In this document: piece after piece, positions 1 to 9,091 of the stretch
How the letters are laid out: every line of letters begins with the position of its first letter
Numbering within the stretch: position 1 is the first letter of the stretch
IMG/VR virus record: IMGVR_UViG_3300025112_000028
Coordinates: 1 to 45,733 of that record
Strand: one strand, 5' to 3'
Length of the DNA: 45,733 bases
Origin: a virus
Program-made: the position numbers and the translations under genes
The notes under the pieces: generated by a model
What the model was told of the DNA's origin: nothing
Seen by the model: the letters and a program-made list of their open reading frames with translations, nothing else
The model's database searches: none

Positions 1-24
1 GGTATCGCTGATGAAATTATATGA
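1..24 (+). CDS. C-terminal end of an upstream gene (partial)
   Basis: Frame 1 is open from the window edge and ends in TGA at 22-24, giving the last residues GIADEII. The GAGGT at 23-28, just after it, is a good ribosome site for the gene starting at 34, so the layout matches a tight operon. Seven residues are too few to identify it, and chance openness cannot be excluded. Confidence 0.3.
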   Translation, partial: GIADEII

Positions 25-33
25 GGTTTATAA

Positions 34-1485
34 ATGTTTGATTTAAGTAAGATTCTCCGAGAAGAATACGATAAGAAGAACACAATCACGTCGCAGTCAT
101 TGGTTGAAATGATTGAAGAGATGATGGGAGCTTTGTCTAACCCGCGCGAAGGATACGCAGTAATTACTGAAAAATCTCCTCGCGAAGTGGAAATCCGCGG
201 AAATTCCCGATCCGATGAGGTGACAGTAATTCGTCGCCCAACTATCAAAATTACTGAGTTGTGGGGAAAGACAGAGAACGGTGACCGCGAGATTATGGAA
301 AGCTTAATGAACAATATCGGCGGCTCTACGATTCAGGAGAAGGTAAAAAGCGTTAATGAGTTTTTGGATGAGCAGGCGCCTCCACCCGGAGAGGGCGATA
401 TATCTAAGATCATGTCGTACCTTATTTTCTTAGATACATTCGCCAGCATCATCAATGATTATGGGGCTTCTGTTAGCGGTTTTCTTTTTGAAGCTTTCCT
501 AGCGGCACTGATGGGTGGTACGTCGATTCAGATTGATGACCCTCAACAGGTGGGCGCCGCCGCCGGCTCGCTGCCGATTGAGGATGTTCAATTGGCTATT
601 CGGCGAGGCGAGGCGGCAGACCCAGAAATTGTACCTTACAGTTTAAAGGTTCTTCGCAAGAACGGCGCTGTTCACGGGTCTTTTAAAAATATTGTGGACT
701 ATTTTTTGGATCCGGCAGAAAGGCGCAAAACTGATTCTATCATTTATCTAATTGTTATCAAAGATGCCGATAAGAATCCTGAGTCTTCTAGCGGATTTGG
801 CGACTGGAACGGGAAGCTTAAGTTTTATGAGTTTGAAATTACACGCGACAACTTCATGCAGCTAATCGGCACCCCGACACCGGTGCCTATCTATGATTAT
901 TTGCCTGTTACAATCACCCGGGCGAGCCGCCAGACCACCGAGAAGAAGCCGGCCCACATTCGCGACTGGCCGCGATTTAAAACTATAGATGGCGGCGAAA
1001 TTGCGGACGGAACCGTCATCCCCAAAGGCACAGAGGTTCTGCGTATTCAAAACACAGGCCGCACCGAAAACGTCATCAAAGGAAGCGCCGCCAAACTGTA
1101 TAGTCCTGAGCAATACACGGCAGTTACGGGAAGATTTGCTGATGCACCTGATATTGATCGACAAGTCTTTGCAGCGCTACAAGATACTAAGGGTTATCGA
1201 ACGGAAAAGCAGTGGTCTATTGGCCACGGGGTTTATACCGAGAGACAATATTGGAAGGGCGATATTAATTTAGACCCAGAGGTGTTAAAAGCCCGCGCCG
1301 AAGATTATACTCAAAGCTTAAATGCCAGCATTGTAGCCATTTTTAATGCACTTGGTGATTTAAGTGAAAATATCAATAGTTATTTTATTGGCGCGAAAGA
1401 TCAAAATCGCAAAGAAATTGGCACATTAGCCAAAGAGAACGCGAATACTTTAAAAAGAGAAGTAAACGCTACAATTAAGTCTTGA
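34..1485 (+). CDS. phage protein of unknown function, possible nuclease-like core
   Basis: 483 residues; ATG preceded by GAGGT at good spacing. The first 16 residues (MFDLSKILREEYDKK) resemble the short amphipathic N-termini of the head-region proteins further right. A central segment has F-E-A-F-L-A-A-L-x-G-G (about 151-162, E153), D196 and an S-L-K triplet at 203-205. This order recalls the E...D...(x)LK core of PD-(D/E)XK nucleases, but nothing proves activity. The C-terminal 80 residues look helical. It lies directly upstream of groEL, and its stop codon sits inside the -35 box of the groEL promoter. Virion or assembly protein is the default guess; nuclease fold is a low-confidence inference. 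Confidence 0.7.
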   Translation: MFDLSKILREEYDKKNTITSQSLVEMIEEMMGALSNPREGYAVITEKSPREVEIRGNSRSDEVTVIRRPTIKITELWGKTENGDREIMESLMNNIGGSTIQEKVKSVNEFLDEQAPPPGEGDISKIMSYLIFLDTFASIINDYGASVSGFLFEAFLAALMGGTSIQIDDPQQVGAAAGSLPIEDVQLAIRRGEAADPEIVPYSLKVLRKNGAVHGSFKNIVDYFLDPAERRKTDSIIYLIVIKDADKNPESSSGFGDWNGKLKFYEFEITRDNFMQLIGTPTPVPIYDYLPVTITRASRQTTEKKPAHIRDWPRFKTIDGGEIADGTVIPKGTEVLRIQNTGRTENVIKGSAAKLYSPEQYTAVTGRFADAPDIDRQVFAALQDTKGYRTEKQWSIGHGVYTERQYWKGDINLDPEVLKARAEDYTQSLNASIVAIFNALGDLSENINSYFIGAKDQNRKEIGTLAKENANTLKREVNATIKS

Positions 1486-1510
1486 CAATATAGCCATATA
1501 AGGTTATAAT
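1482..1510 (+). promoter_or_regulatory. consensus sigma70-type promoter for groEL
   Basis: TTGACA (1482-1487), 17-base spacer, TATAAT (1505-1510). Both hexamers match the consensus perfectly. The TGA in the -35 box is the stop codon of the upstream gene. Predicted start of transcription is near 1517, giving a short leader to the ATG at 1535. Confidence 0.85.
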
Positions 1511-1534
1511 AATATATATAACTCAGAGGTATTA

Positions 1535-3106
1535 ATGAGTAGAGCATATGAGAGCAAAGATGCCCTCCAACAGAAGATCATCAAGGGTGTGAATATATTG
1601 GCAGACAATGTTGCGTCAACTTTGGGACCGAAAGGTAGAAACGTTTTACTCCAACAGAAAGGTCATTCACCATTCATTACAAAGGATGGCGTAACTGTGG
1701 CCGCTTTTGTGGCGCTAGATGACCCCTTTGAAAATGCGGGAGCACAGATTATCAGGCAAGCCGCAGTGCAGACAAATAATGATGCAGGGGATGGCACCAC
1801 AACGGCTACTGTGTTGGCTAGAGCGGTGCTACAAGAGGCGCAAAAATATATTCTGGCCGGCGTATCGCCTACGGAATTGCAACGCGGATTATCAGTAGCC
1901 GCGAAGGAAGTGGTTGAAAACCTTAAACAAGCCGCGCGCCCAGTTACCAGCATTGATGACATTAAGCATGTTGCGACAATCTCTGCCAACAATGATGAGA
2001 AGATTGGCGAATTGATTGCCATGGCCGTTGATCGAGTTGGGCAAGATGGCTCGATTACCATCGAGGAGTCTCGTTCCGTGGAGACGAGCTTGGATATCGC
2101 TGAGGGTTTTAAGTTTGCTTCCGGTTATTGTGCTGGGGCCTTTATTACGGATGATCGTCGTTCCGCCATGCACCATGATGAGCCTCTCTTTTTAATCACG
2201 GATCATAAGGTTAGCACAGTGGAGCAGGTATTGCCGGCTCTAGAGATGGTCGCTCGCGAGGGGCGCCCTCTTGTTATTGTGGCTGAAGAGGTAGAAGGAC
2301 AAGCCCTGGCAGCGTTGATTATGAACGCCATGCGTGGAACAATGAAAGTGGCAGCAATCAAGGCGCCCCATTATGGCGCAGAACGTCGCAGTGTATTAGA
2401 GGATTTGGCTTTGTCGGTGGGAGCTACCTTTCTTACTCGCGAAAGCGGACGCAAACTTCATGATATAAAGATGAGCGATTTGGGATCCGCAGAATTTATT
2501 GACAGCACAGCGGCCTTTACGACGGTTGTTGACGGAAATTGCAATATCGAGGAAGTGGAAAATAAAATTGAATCCCTCAAGGCGATAATCGAAGTTACCG
2601 AATCTTTGACTGATTGCAACACAATTCAGCAACGCATTACGCGACTTGCATCCGGGGTTGCGGTTATACGAGTAGGCGGCACCACAGAAGTGGAAATGAC
2701 CGAGAGAAAACATCGGATCGAAGACGCACTGGAAGCGGTGCGGTCTGCTCAAGAAGAGGGAATTATTGGTGGTGGTGGGACAGCCCTTTTGCGCGCGTCT
2801 AGTAGTTTGGACAAGAAGTGCCACAGCGCGGACCGAGCGATGGCAGGAAGCATTATCCAGGCTGCATGTCAGGCCCCCATTCGTCAAATGGCATTCAATG
2901 GAGGCTTGTCGCCCGATATTATCATTAAAGATGTTTTGGACGCTGAAGACGGTCAGGGTTGGAATTTTCGAGAAAATGAGATGGTTGAATTATTTGAAAG
3001 TGGGATTATTGACCCTGTAAAGGTGACAAGAACGGCGCTTCAAAATGCAGTCAGTTGTGCGGGAACATTAATTACCACCAACTATGGCATTATTCAAACG
3101 GAGTAA
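1535..3106 (+). CDS. groEL: phage-encoded GroEL-type chaperonin
   Basis: 523 residues, slightly shorter than bacterial GroEL (about 548), with the complete equatorial-intermediate-apical layout. Visible landmarks: LGPKGRNV near 30-37, TKDGVTVA with D51, the ATP-site GDGTTT with D86, KAPHYG in the apical domain, and IEDALEAVRSAQEEG with the catalytic Asp matching E. coli D398. The Gly-Gly-Met tail is missing; the protein ends GIIQTE. The apical groove differs from E. coli: the segment matching RGYLSPYF reads SGYCAGAF, so the second substrate-binding Tyr is replaced. It has its own consensus promoter and a GAGGT ribosome site. No groES gene is seen nearby, so it may use host GroES or act alone. 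The likely role is folding of phage proteins such as capsid subunits. Confidence 0.96.
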   Translation: MSRAYESKDALQQKIIKGVNILADNVASTLGPKGRNVLLQQKGHSPFITKDGVTVAAFVALDDPFENAGAQIIRQAAVQTNNDAGDGTTTATVLARAVLQEAQKYILAGVSPTELQRGLSVAAKEVVENLKQAARPVTSIDDIKHVATISANNDEKIGELIAMAVDRVGQDGSITIEESRSVETSLDIAEGFKFASGYCAGAFITDDRRSAMHHDEPLFLITDHKVSTVEQVLPALEMVAREGRPLVIVAEEVEGQALAALIMNAMRGTMKVAAIKAPHYGAERRSVLEDLALSVGATFLTRESGRKLHDIKMSDLGSAEFIDSTAAFTTVVDGNCNIEEVENKIESLKAIIEVTESLTDCNTIQQRITRLASGVAVIRVGGTTEVEMTERKHRIEDALEAVRSAQEEGIIGGGGTALLRASSSLDKKCHSADRAMAGSIIQAACQAPIRQMAFNGGLSPDIIIKDVLDAEDGQGWNFRENEMVELFESGIIDPVKVTRTALQNAVSCAGTLITTNYGIIQTE

Positions 3107-3111
3107 AAAAG

Positions 3112-3339
3112 ATGTTAAGTGAAGGAGATTTAGTCCACATTCCGCAAGATGTGAATATGTGGGATTTCACCGCTAATGGCTCTATGAACGTCATAAAGAC
3201 TGAAAAGCCCATTACCGGAGTGTTTATGGGGCAAGTTGTCGCAGATACTTGCCGAGTATATGCTCTTGGCCGAACATCTACGGTGCAGATTAGGCATATC
3301 TATCCAATGGAGGAAGCAAATGCTAGTAAGACTAACTGA
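3112..3339 (+). CDS. small KOW/SH3-like protein
   Basis: 75 residues starting MLSEGDLVHIPQDV, five bases after the groEL stop. The GDLV motif followed by a G-V-F-M-G strand matches the small beta-barrel family expanded between 13 and 30 kb, although this copy sits in the conserved part of the genome. It overlaps the start of the next gene by 20 bases, which suggests translational coupling. It is not GroES: length and motifs do not fit. Binding partner unknown. Confidence 0.65.
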   Translation: MLSEGDLVHIPQDVNMWDFTANGSMNVIKTEKPITGVFMGQVVADTCRVYALGRTSTVQIRHIYPMEEANASKTN

Positions 3340-3613
3340 AGTATGCGCCAACGGCGCAGTGACAAGCCCGAACACTTATATCCTGCGAGATGTCTTTGTC
3401 AACCCAGAGCATGTTATCATGATCAGAGAAGAAAAGAGAATCAAAGAACTGAATGAGCGCGGAGTGTTAACTGAGGGCCTCGATATAAATCATAGGTTTT
3501 CGAAGATTACAATTAACCGTGGACAGACTGGCACTGAAATTATAGTCGTCGGCGCGCCAGATGTAGTTGAAATAAAGCTTCAAAACAACTCTAAACAAGT
3601 ATTGAGAGGATAG
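3320..3613 (+). CDS. conserved-looking phage protein, unknown function
   Basis: 97 residues from the ATG at 3320, which has AGGAAG directly upstream; an earlier in-frame start lacks a ribosome site. Sequence features include YILRDVFVNPEHVIMIRE and a later K-I-T-I-N-R-G-Q-T-G block, giving alternating beta strands. No catalytic motif is recognised. It lies in an operon-like run behind groEL and is followed one base later by the next gene. Confidence 0.6.
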   Translation: MLVRLTEVCANGAVTSPNTYILRDVFVNPEHVIMIREEKRIKELNERGVLTEGLDINHRFSKITINRGQTGTEIIVVGAPDVVEIKLQNNSKQVLRG

Positions 3614-3614
3614 A

Positions 3615-4019
3615 ATGTCACAAAGAGTAAATTTACAATATACGGTAGATATTGAAGAGCTTGAGGGGGAGGTGCGCCGGCTGCTAACACGCGCAAATTC
3701 TAAAATACAGAATCTTTCAAATTATTGCGCTGAGGATGAGCCGCTTCTGTCTTTGAAGACAACGGAAAATTTAGGCAATTTAAGAGCCCAACTCAGCGCT
3801 ATCGATCATTGCTTGAACGATATTAATGTAATTATTAGTGGTTACTTGTCGTATAAGGCTAGCTTATTGTCCCCTCAAGTTCCGAGAGCGGCTCCAGTAA
3901 CAGATGATTTAGATGAATTGCTGTCACACTCTCCTTCTAATTTGCCGTCTTTGGAAGAGGCTATTAAACAATATAGTGATATGTTGCCGAATGGGCCTGC
4001 TCATGACAAGTCCTCTTAA
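3615..4019 (+). CDS. helical phage protein, unknown function
   Basis: 134 residues; ATG one base after the preceding stop. The first 90 residues are rich in helix formers with heptad-like Leu spacing (EELEGEVRRLLTRANSKI), then comes a Pro/Ser/Asp-rich tail. No known domain is recognised. The 3' end overlaps the next gene by 17 bases, so the products are probably coupled in translation. Confidence 0.6.
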   Translation: MSQRVNLQYTVDIEELEGEVRRLLTRANSKIQNLSNYCAEDEPLLSLKTTENLGNLRAQLSAIDHCLNDINVIISGYLSYKASLLSPQVPRAAPVTDDLDELLSHSPSNLPSLEEAIKQYSDMLPNGPAHDKSS

Positions 4020-4761
4020 ACAATCTTGCGAATTCAAGAGTGGAAAAATTCTCAAAGATCTCTTTCCGCCCAAGAGTATTGTTGAAACTTATCTTCTTTA
4101 TTCTGGCGTGCTGGAGTTGGGGTTGTCCCAGAACGATAGAATGGTTATAGCCCACACAAGCAAGTATCCTGTATATGAGTTTTGGTGGACAGCCAAGCAG
4201 GCACCCGAGCGCATTGCGCAGATGGCAGAAGAAGTGTACGCCACGATGGAAGAGGAGTTGGTCCCAGCCCTTCAAGAAAATTGGCATACTTACAGGGATC
4301 CGGTATATCGTTCAGCATTATTTTTTATTCTGAATAGATGTTCTACTCAGGGGGTGGCTTCTTGTGGTTCTTTTGATAGGTCGGGGTTCAACCCTTTAGC
4401 AATGTCGCGCATGAGAAAACTTGACACTTCCAATTTGTATGTATTGCTGGACAACGATGAGGCTCTAGATAAAAACATAAACACGGACGTAAAGTCTGAT
4501 TTTAAATTCTTTCCAGTGGGAACCTATACACCCAATTTGCTTGATAGAAATTTTACACATGTAGCCGATCTGTCTCGTGTTCATCATCAGCGCCTCTTTA
4601 ATAAACTAAAGGGGTCGGATTTTAAGTGGGTGGTTTTGTATAAAAAACATAAAGCTGTCTTGAAGGCGCTGGGTGATTATAATTTAATTTTGGTAAACAA
4701 GTATGGGCACCCTACTCAAAATATAGAGGCGTGCGAGGAGGTTTTAATTGCCAACTTCTAA
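4003..4761 (+). CDS. DNA adenine methylase-like protein, probably inactive
   Basis: 252 residues from the ATG at 4003. Its order of segments follows D12-class (Dam-like) methyltransferases: a FPPKSIVETYLLYSG segment where Dam has its SAM-binding F-x-G-G loop, then RDPVYRSALFFILNRC matching the R-x-P-x-x-x-x-x-L-x-x-N helix, then GSFDRSGFNPLAMSR matching the GNFxxPFG region. The catalytic D-P-P-Y is absent; the corresponding place reads VGTYTPN. I infer a Dam-fold descendant that lost catalysis, possibly structural or DNA-binding. Alternative: an unrelated alpha/beta phage protein. Confidence 0.45.
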   Translation: MTSPLKQSCEFKSGKILKDLFPPKSIVETYLLYSGVLELGLSQNDRMVIAHTSKYPVYEFWWTAKQAPERIAQMAEEVYATMEEELVPALQENWHTYRDPVYRSALFFILNRCSTQGVASCGSFDRSGFNPLAMSRMRKLDTSNLYVLLDNDEALDKNINTDVKSDFKFFPVGTYTPNLLDRNFTHVADLSRVHHQRLFNKLKGSDFKWVVLYKKHKAVLKALGDYNLILVNKYGHPTQNIEACEEVLIANF

Positions 4762-5098
4762 AATAGCATTAGCGTGCGTTCTTTTCGCAGTGGGGCAGAC
4801 TTTTGGCTGGTTTCACCTGAACTCTCAGTTCGTTTGGGAATGGTGGAAAGGTCGACCATTTTTGGCTTTGATCGCTTTCTCGCTTCCTGCCGGATTGTGT
4901 TTTTGGCTTGGAATACGAATGGCATATGCAGAAATGGGGGAGGTGTGGGGCCCTCGATTTTTAATTTTTGCGTTGTCTTATCTCACCTTTCCTTTGTTGA
5001 CGTGGTATTTTTTGCATGAAAGCATGTTTACCGCCAAAACGATGGTGTGCGTGGGGTTGGCATTTGTAATAGCATTAATCCAATTGCTGTGGCGATAA
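4748..5098 (+). CDS. four-helix integral membrane protein
   Basis: 116 residues. The TTG start at 4748 is chosen because GAGGAGGT lies six bases upstream; it overlaps the preceding gene by 14 bases. Four hydrophobic segments cover about 4-22, 38-56, 68-88 and 94-114, and loops are short, as in half-size DMT/EamA-like proteins. A conserved-looking LTWYFLHES motif precedes the last helix. Transport has not been shown; a cell-surface or superinfection role is equally possible. Confidence 0.65.
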   Translation: MPTSKIALACVLFAVGQTFGWFHLNSQFVWEWWKGRPFLALIAFSLPAGLCFWLGIRMAYAEMGEVWGPRFLIFALSYLTFPLLTWYFLHESMFTAKTMVCVGLAFVIALIQLLWR

Positions 5099-5141
5099 AT
5101 CGCCAAAAGCCAACTATTTATAGGGTGGAGGGAACAAATAA

Positions 5142-8100
5142 ATGGACATCGCTACTACTACATGGTTTAAAAACCTCTATGAATTTGCCGACAAGAAGAT
5201 CCGGCTGGATGAGGTAAGCAGAGAGGGCATTAGCAAAACGTTTGAATTCATGGCCAAGATGGGAGATCAAATTCAGACAGAGTTTGACGATCTTTTCGAC
5301 GGCAAAATGAGAATTGTCGTTCCGCTTTTAGAATCCGACACTCAGAAGATAGTACAGATAGTTGAAGTTCTGAAGGCTGATGGATGGAAGCCATCGGGCG
5401 ATAATGACGCGTTTCTCACAAAACATGTTAAACAAAAGAAAGAGCGTCTTGCTGCCGCCGGTGGTGGCTTTCAAGAGGTTGAAGTCTTGGTGGCAAGTTT
5501 GGATCTTAAAAAGGTCTATGATTTTACAATTCCCGCCGGACCTCGCAAGGGCGAAACAATTGCGAAGACCGAGAGTACCAGCATGTCTAAGGCAATTGCC
5601 AAAGCGGTCAAACAAAAGAAGCTCGATCCTTCTCTGCTGGAGTGGTGGCGGAAGAAACAAACCTTTTATGCAACAGATGACGATGGCTGGGAAACCATCG
5701 AACAGGTTTTCAATGGAACCCTCGACGGAGATGAGTGGAGGATTTTGCTTTCGCGTCATCCCGTTGACGTGTTACGTATGAGCGACATCGGCAGCATTAG
5801 CTCATGCCACGCGGAATTCCAGGACTATTTCCCATGTGCAGTGGAGGAGTCTTTAGGGAACGGATTGATTGCTTATTTGGTGAAGACACAGGAACTTAAT
5901 GAATTTTTGAGCGGCTACATCCCCGGAACTCCCTTGCAACAGGCACAACGAATCATGGTTCGCGCATTGAATAACGAAAAATGGTTTGACATCGCCTTAA
6001 AAAGTCTCAACGATAGCGAAGGCTTGGGTACCTGGATTAATATAATCAAAGGGAGCGCCCCCACAAAGGTCATGCCGACCACCGAGACGTTGGATTTAAT
6101 TACTACTGACATGGCGCGTGATGCCATTCGGGCTAAACTTGATAATAAACCTTGGCCCGAAGAAGATGAAATCCCAGCGCCGCGGCCCATTGGGGATTTC
6201 GATAAGCAAGAGATTTTCCGAGATAGGGATCGGGATATTCCCGGTATCAGCGCTTCCACTCGTTTGCGTCTTCGTAAGTTTCACGATACAGCTAGTGGCG
6301 ATTGGATTGCGGTGCCAGAGGCGCGACTTTATGGAAAGCCCATTGATAGGTTCAGAACCGCAGTGCGAGAGTGGACATGGGAACAACAAAAGGAAATATT
6401 TATTGATGAGTCCGATCCTTCACATTTAGAGCTTCCGCGCCAAAGCTATCTTGAGCGCTATGGGGGTTCCTATGGCGATACTAACGATGGGTCTTTACTT
6501 AACGCGTTCTTTTCTATGTCTGGGACGGAAATTACCACGTACAGTGGCAACGTCACACATATTCATGATGAAGAAAGTAATAACGCTTGGCAGGAGATGG
6601 AGACAGAACTCGAAGAAGTTTTAAATTCAGCAAACAACCGCTCTGACCATATGGGCTTTCATGCGGAAGTAGGGGGTGACGATGCCTTCGGCGAGCCGTA
6701 TGTTACCGGAGGCGCCTCCGTAGAATTCAGTTTTGCGATTGGATGGAAGGGAGACTACCAACTTGGGCCTAAGTTGCCAGGGGTTCCTGGAGGCTACGAT
6801 TGGCCCGAAGAAGAGCGCGGCTATAGTATCATTCCCCACGCGTGGGGCGGTGACTGGACCCAGCAACGCAACTTTACGGACACGTTGGATTCAGCTTTGG
6901 GTTCCGATGACGCCGCCGAAGAGACCGACTGGGAAGTGAGCACCACGACGCTCCCCTGGATCCAGGGGGTCGCGCTCCAAGTCACGTTTAGGTTCAATTT
7001 CGACGGGGCCGACGCACAGGACTTTGATTACTGGGCGGACTCACTGTTAGTAGACATAGACGACAACTACGATGAGAAATATGAGTCGATCAGACGCACC
7101 TTGGCGAAGGAAGAGTACATTGCATTTAATGACTTTGATCGATTGATTGATGACATAAGAGAACAGAGCGACGAACTGAAGAATTGGGAGGTACTGGGTT
7201 TTGACATTGACGGCGATCTCGATGCCGACGGGGAAATTTGGTTCAACTTTAAACCTTTGAGGCCCGGCATAACTCCCAGTACGCAGACTAAGTTGGGTTA
7301 TCTTCCTGGTATACTTGGCACTACTCTAACGGCTCTGCGCCTTGTATTCGGAAGCGCCGGCGAGCTTGTTGCCGGCACGAGCTACGGCGGCAAAGAGGTG
7401 AGGCCCGGCGTGCCTTTTATGAACATGTTGTCCGAAAAACTGAAGCCCCTAGAAGACGCAGCCAATGGGTATGCCGAGGCTCAGTTAGAGTTCGATTTTG
7501 GAGAGAAGTATAATCGCCCCACTTACGAGGGGGTCGATTTTGGAACAGCACAAGTTAGACTTGGGATGGATCCCAGGCACATCACCGAGGCCGGCCGGCC
7601 CGGGCTAGTTTTCTTTAAGATGAAAGTCATTATCGAGTCTAAGACCTCTAGAGAAGAGATCGAAGGCGCTCTTAAGTTCATGCAGTTTATTGATCGGTAT
7701 CCCGAACAGGTCATTCGGGCGGTTTCGGACACATACGAAGCCTTTGTCCAGAATAAACTTGAAGAGACAAAAGAGAAAGAACGCAAAACCCTCGATGGCA
7801 CTTACATGAATGAACTGGCTCGTAGACTTTCGTTGAAGTTCGCCGACGTTGCCCGCGCGCGGAGGACCGGCCTTGCCGTAGCCGATGACCCGGCCGAGCA
7901 GGCTATGTTTGTTGTGACGTTTGTTCAGGAGAATTGGGACGAGTTTAGCAGGTTTGAAAAATACGCAGCCGTTGATAACTTTCTTCGTCCCCTGTCGATT
8001 GGCAGCCTACGTCCCGATGGAATTTGGAATCCCATCGATCTCACTCCTCATGACTGGGAGGCTATGGTCCGCGCTAGGATGGGCGAGTGGCAGGTGCCAA

Positions 8101-9083
8101 ATGCCCGAGAGTATACGTGGCGCGGAGACTGGAAGCCCGGACCTTCAGTACTCGCGCTAATACAAAATAAGTTGGGAATACATGGTAGCGAATCTGTGGC
8201 GGCACGCAACACAGTTGAGAGCGGCTTGGGCGATGAAGAACGCTCTAACGCCATGGATGCGTTGGTGCGCGGCGACAGAGAGGAGTTTATTCGTATTATT
8301 AGAGGCAGCGTTAACGAGAGTCTGGAAGAGCAGATTGATAGAATTGATAGAATGCTGACTGAGCGCGATCCGATTGACCTCCGTCTTTATAAGGTTGCGA
8401 TAGGGTGCGTGGTAGATCTTAAAGTTGCCGGTTACGATAGCCAGATCGAAAATCAGATTCGCGGTATTGAGGAAGTTACTACCGTGAGTCATAGAGTTGA
8501 TTTAGAGCGCCGCCTGTCTGCCGATGTAGTTTATAGAGTTTATCAGGTCAAATTCGAATTGTATGGGCAACAGGCCCGCGACACCTATCGCGATGCTGTT
8601 TTGGTGCCAGCCATTGAGAGAGAGGTGACAGGAGTAACCGTCAGGGATCGTGGATTACCCGAGTTAGCTGATTCACCTTTACGCGAATGGGGCGGCTTAG
8701 GGTACGTTGCGCCTCCGGCTGATCGATACCTTCCCACGATGCCGACGCCGGCTGTGGGACTTCAAAGTGTATTGGAAGATTGGGTCGAGGGAGGGGTTCA
8801 AATATATGATACGCCCATGAACACTAATCAAATGCAATATCATGTTATGATGCCAGTAAGTGATTTATGGGAATACTGCTCTAGATACTATAGAGGAACA
8901 ACGACGGATTTCGAAGGAAGGTATAAACATTTTATTAAAAGCGGACCCCAATTGCCGGTTTATGTGGCGTTGGGACAGAACGGGAGAGTTAAGATCACAG
9001 GAAACGAAGATTTAATTTGGTTTGCCAAAGAGGCAGGACAAGAAGAGTTGCCAGTTTTCTTTAGTTATCAGAGACAAGTGTAA
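5142..9083 (+). CDS. giant protein with S-S-C-H motif, paralogue of 35120-37747
   Basis: 1313 residues; GGAGGG ribosome site. Residues about 204-240 read S-R-H-P-V-D-V-L-R-M-S-D followed by SSCH (C222, H223), a Phe-Pro-Cys-Ala segment and G-L-I-A-Y-L-V. Further on come R-L-R-L-R-K-F (about 373-380), W-I-A-V-P-E-A-R-L-Y-G and Y-G-G-S-Y-G-D (about 439-446). The same motifs recur in the same order in the 875-residue protein at 35120, so the two share a core of some 250 residues. The rest is acidic, Trp-rich and helical, without a recognised enzyme motif. It is followed nine bases later by a trypsin-like protease. The size suggests a virion or injected protein. Confidence 0.75.
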   Translation: MDIATTTWFKNLYEFADKKIRLDEVSREGISKTFEFMAKMGDQIQTEFDDLFDGKMRIVVPLLESDTQKIVQIVEVLKADGWKPSGDNDAFLTKHVKQKKERLAAAGGGFQEVEVLVASLDLKKVYDFTIPAGPRKGETIAKTESTSMSKAIAKAVKQKKLDPSLLEWWRKKQTFYATDDDGWETIEQVFNGTLDGDEWRILLSRHPVDVLRMSDIGSISSCHAEFQDYFPCAVEESLGNGLIAYLVKTQELNEFLSGYIPGTPLQQAQRIMVRALNNEKWFDIALKSLNDSEGLGTWINIIKGSAPTKVMPTTETLDLITTDMARDAIRAKLDNKPWPEEDEIPAPRPIGDFDKQEIFRDRDRDIPGISASTRLRLRKFHDTASGDWIAVPEARLYGKPIDRFRTAVREWTWEQQKEIFIDESDPSHLELPRQSYLERYGGSYGDTNDGSLLNAFFSMSGTEITTYSGNVTHIHDEESNNAWQEMETELEEVLNSANNRSDHMGFHAEVGGDDAFGEPYVTGGASVEFSFAIGWKGDYQLGPKLPGVPGGYDWPEEERGYSIIPHAWGGDWTQQRNFTDTLDSALGSDDAAEETDWEVSTTTLPWIQGVALQVTFRFNFDGADAQDFDYWADSLLVDIDDNYDEKYESIRRTLAKEEYIAFNDFDRLIDDIREQSDELKNWEVLGFDIDGDLDADGEIWFNFKPLRPGITPSTQTKLGYLPGILGTTLTALRLVFGSAGELVAGTSYGGKEVRPGVPFMNMLSEKLKPLEDAANGYAEAQLEFDFGEKYNRPTYEGVDFGTAQVRLGMDPRHITEAGRPGLVFFKMKVIIESKTSREEIEGALKFMQFIDRYPEQVIRAVSDTYEAFVQNKLEETKEKERKTLDGTYMNELARRLSLKFADVARARRTGLAVADDPAEQAMFVVTFVQENWDEFSRFEKYAAVDNFLRPLSIGSLRPDGIWNPIDLTPHDWEAMVRARMGEWQVPNAREYTWRGDWKPGPSVLALIQNKLGIHGSESVAARNTVESGLGDEERSNAMDALVRGDREEFIRIIRGSVNESLEEQIDRIDRMLTERDPIDLRLYKVAIGCVVDLKVAGYDSQIENQIRGIEEVTTVSHRVDLERRLSADVVYRVYQVKFELYGQQARDTYRDAVLVPAIEREVTGVTVRDRGLPELADSPLREWGGLGYVAPPADRYLPTMPTPAVGLQSVLEDWVEGGVQIYDTPMNTNQMQYHVMMPVSDLWEYCSRYYRGTTTDFEGRYKHFIKSGPQLPVYVALGQNGRVKITGNEDLIWFAKEAGQEELPVFFSYQRQV

Positions 9084-9091
9084 GGAATGTA

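Noticed and set aside
3112-3613. A GroES partner right after groEL
   Set aside because: Neither small protein has GroES length together with its N-terminal or mobile-loop motifs; the first is KOW-like.
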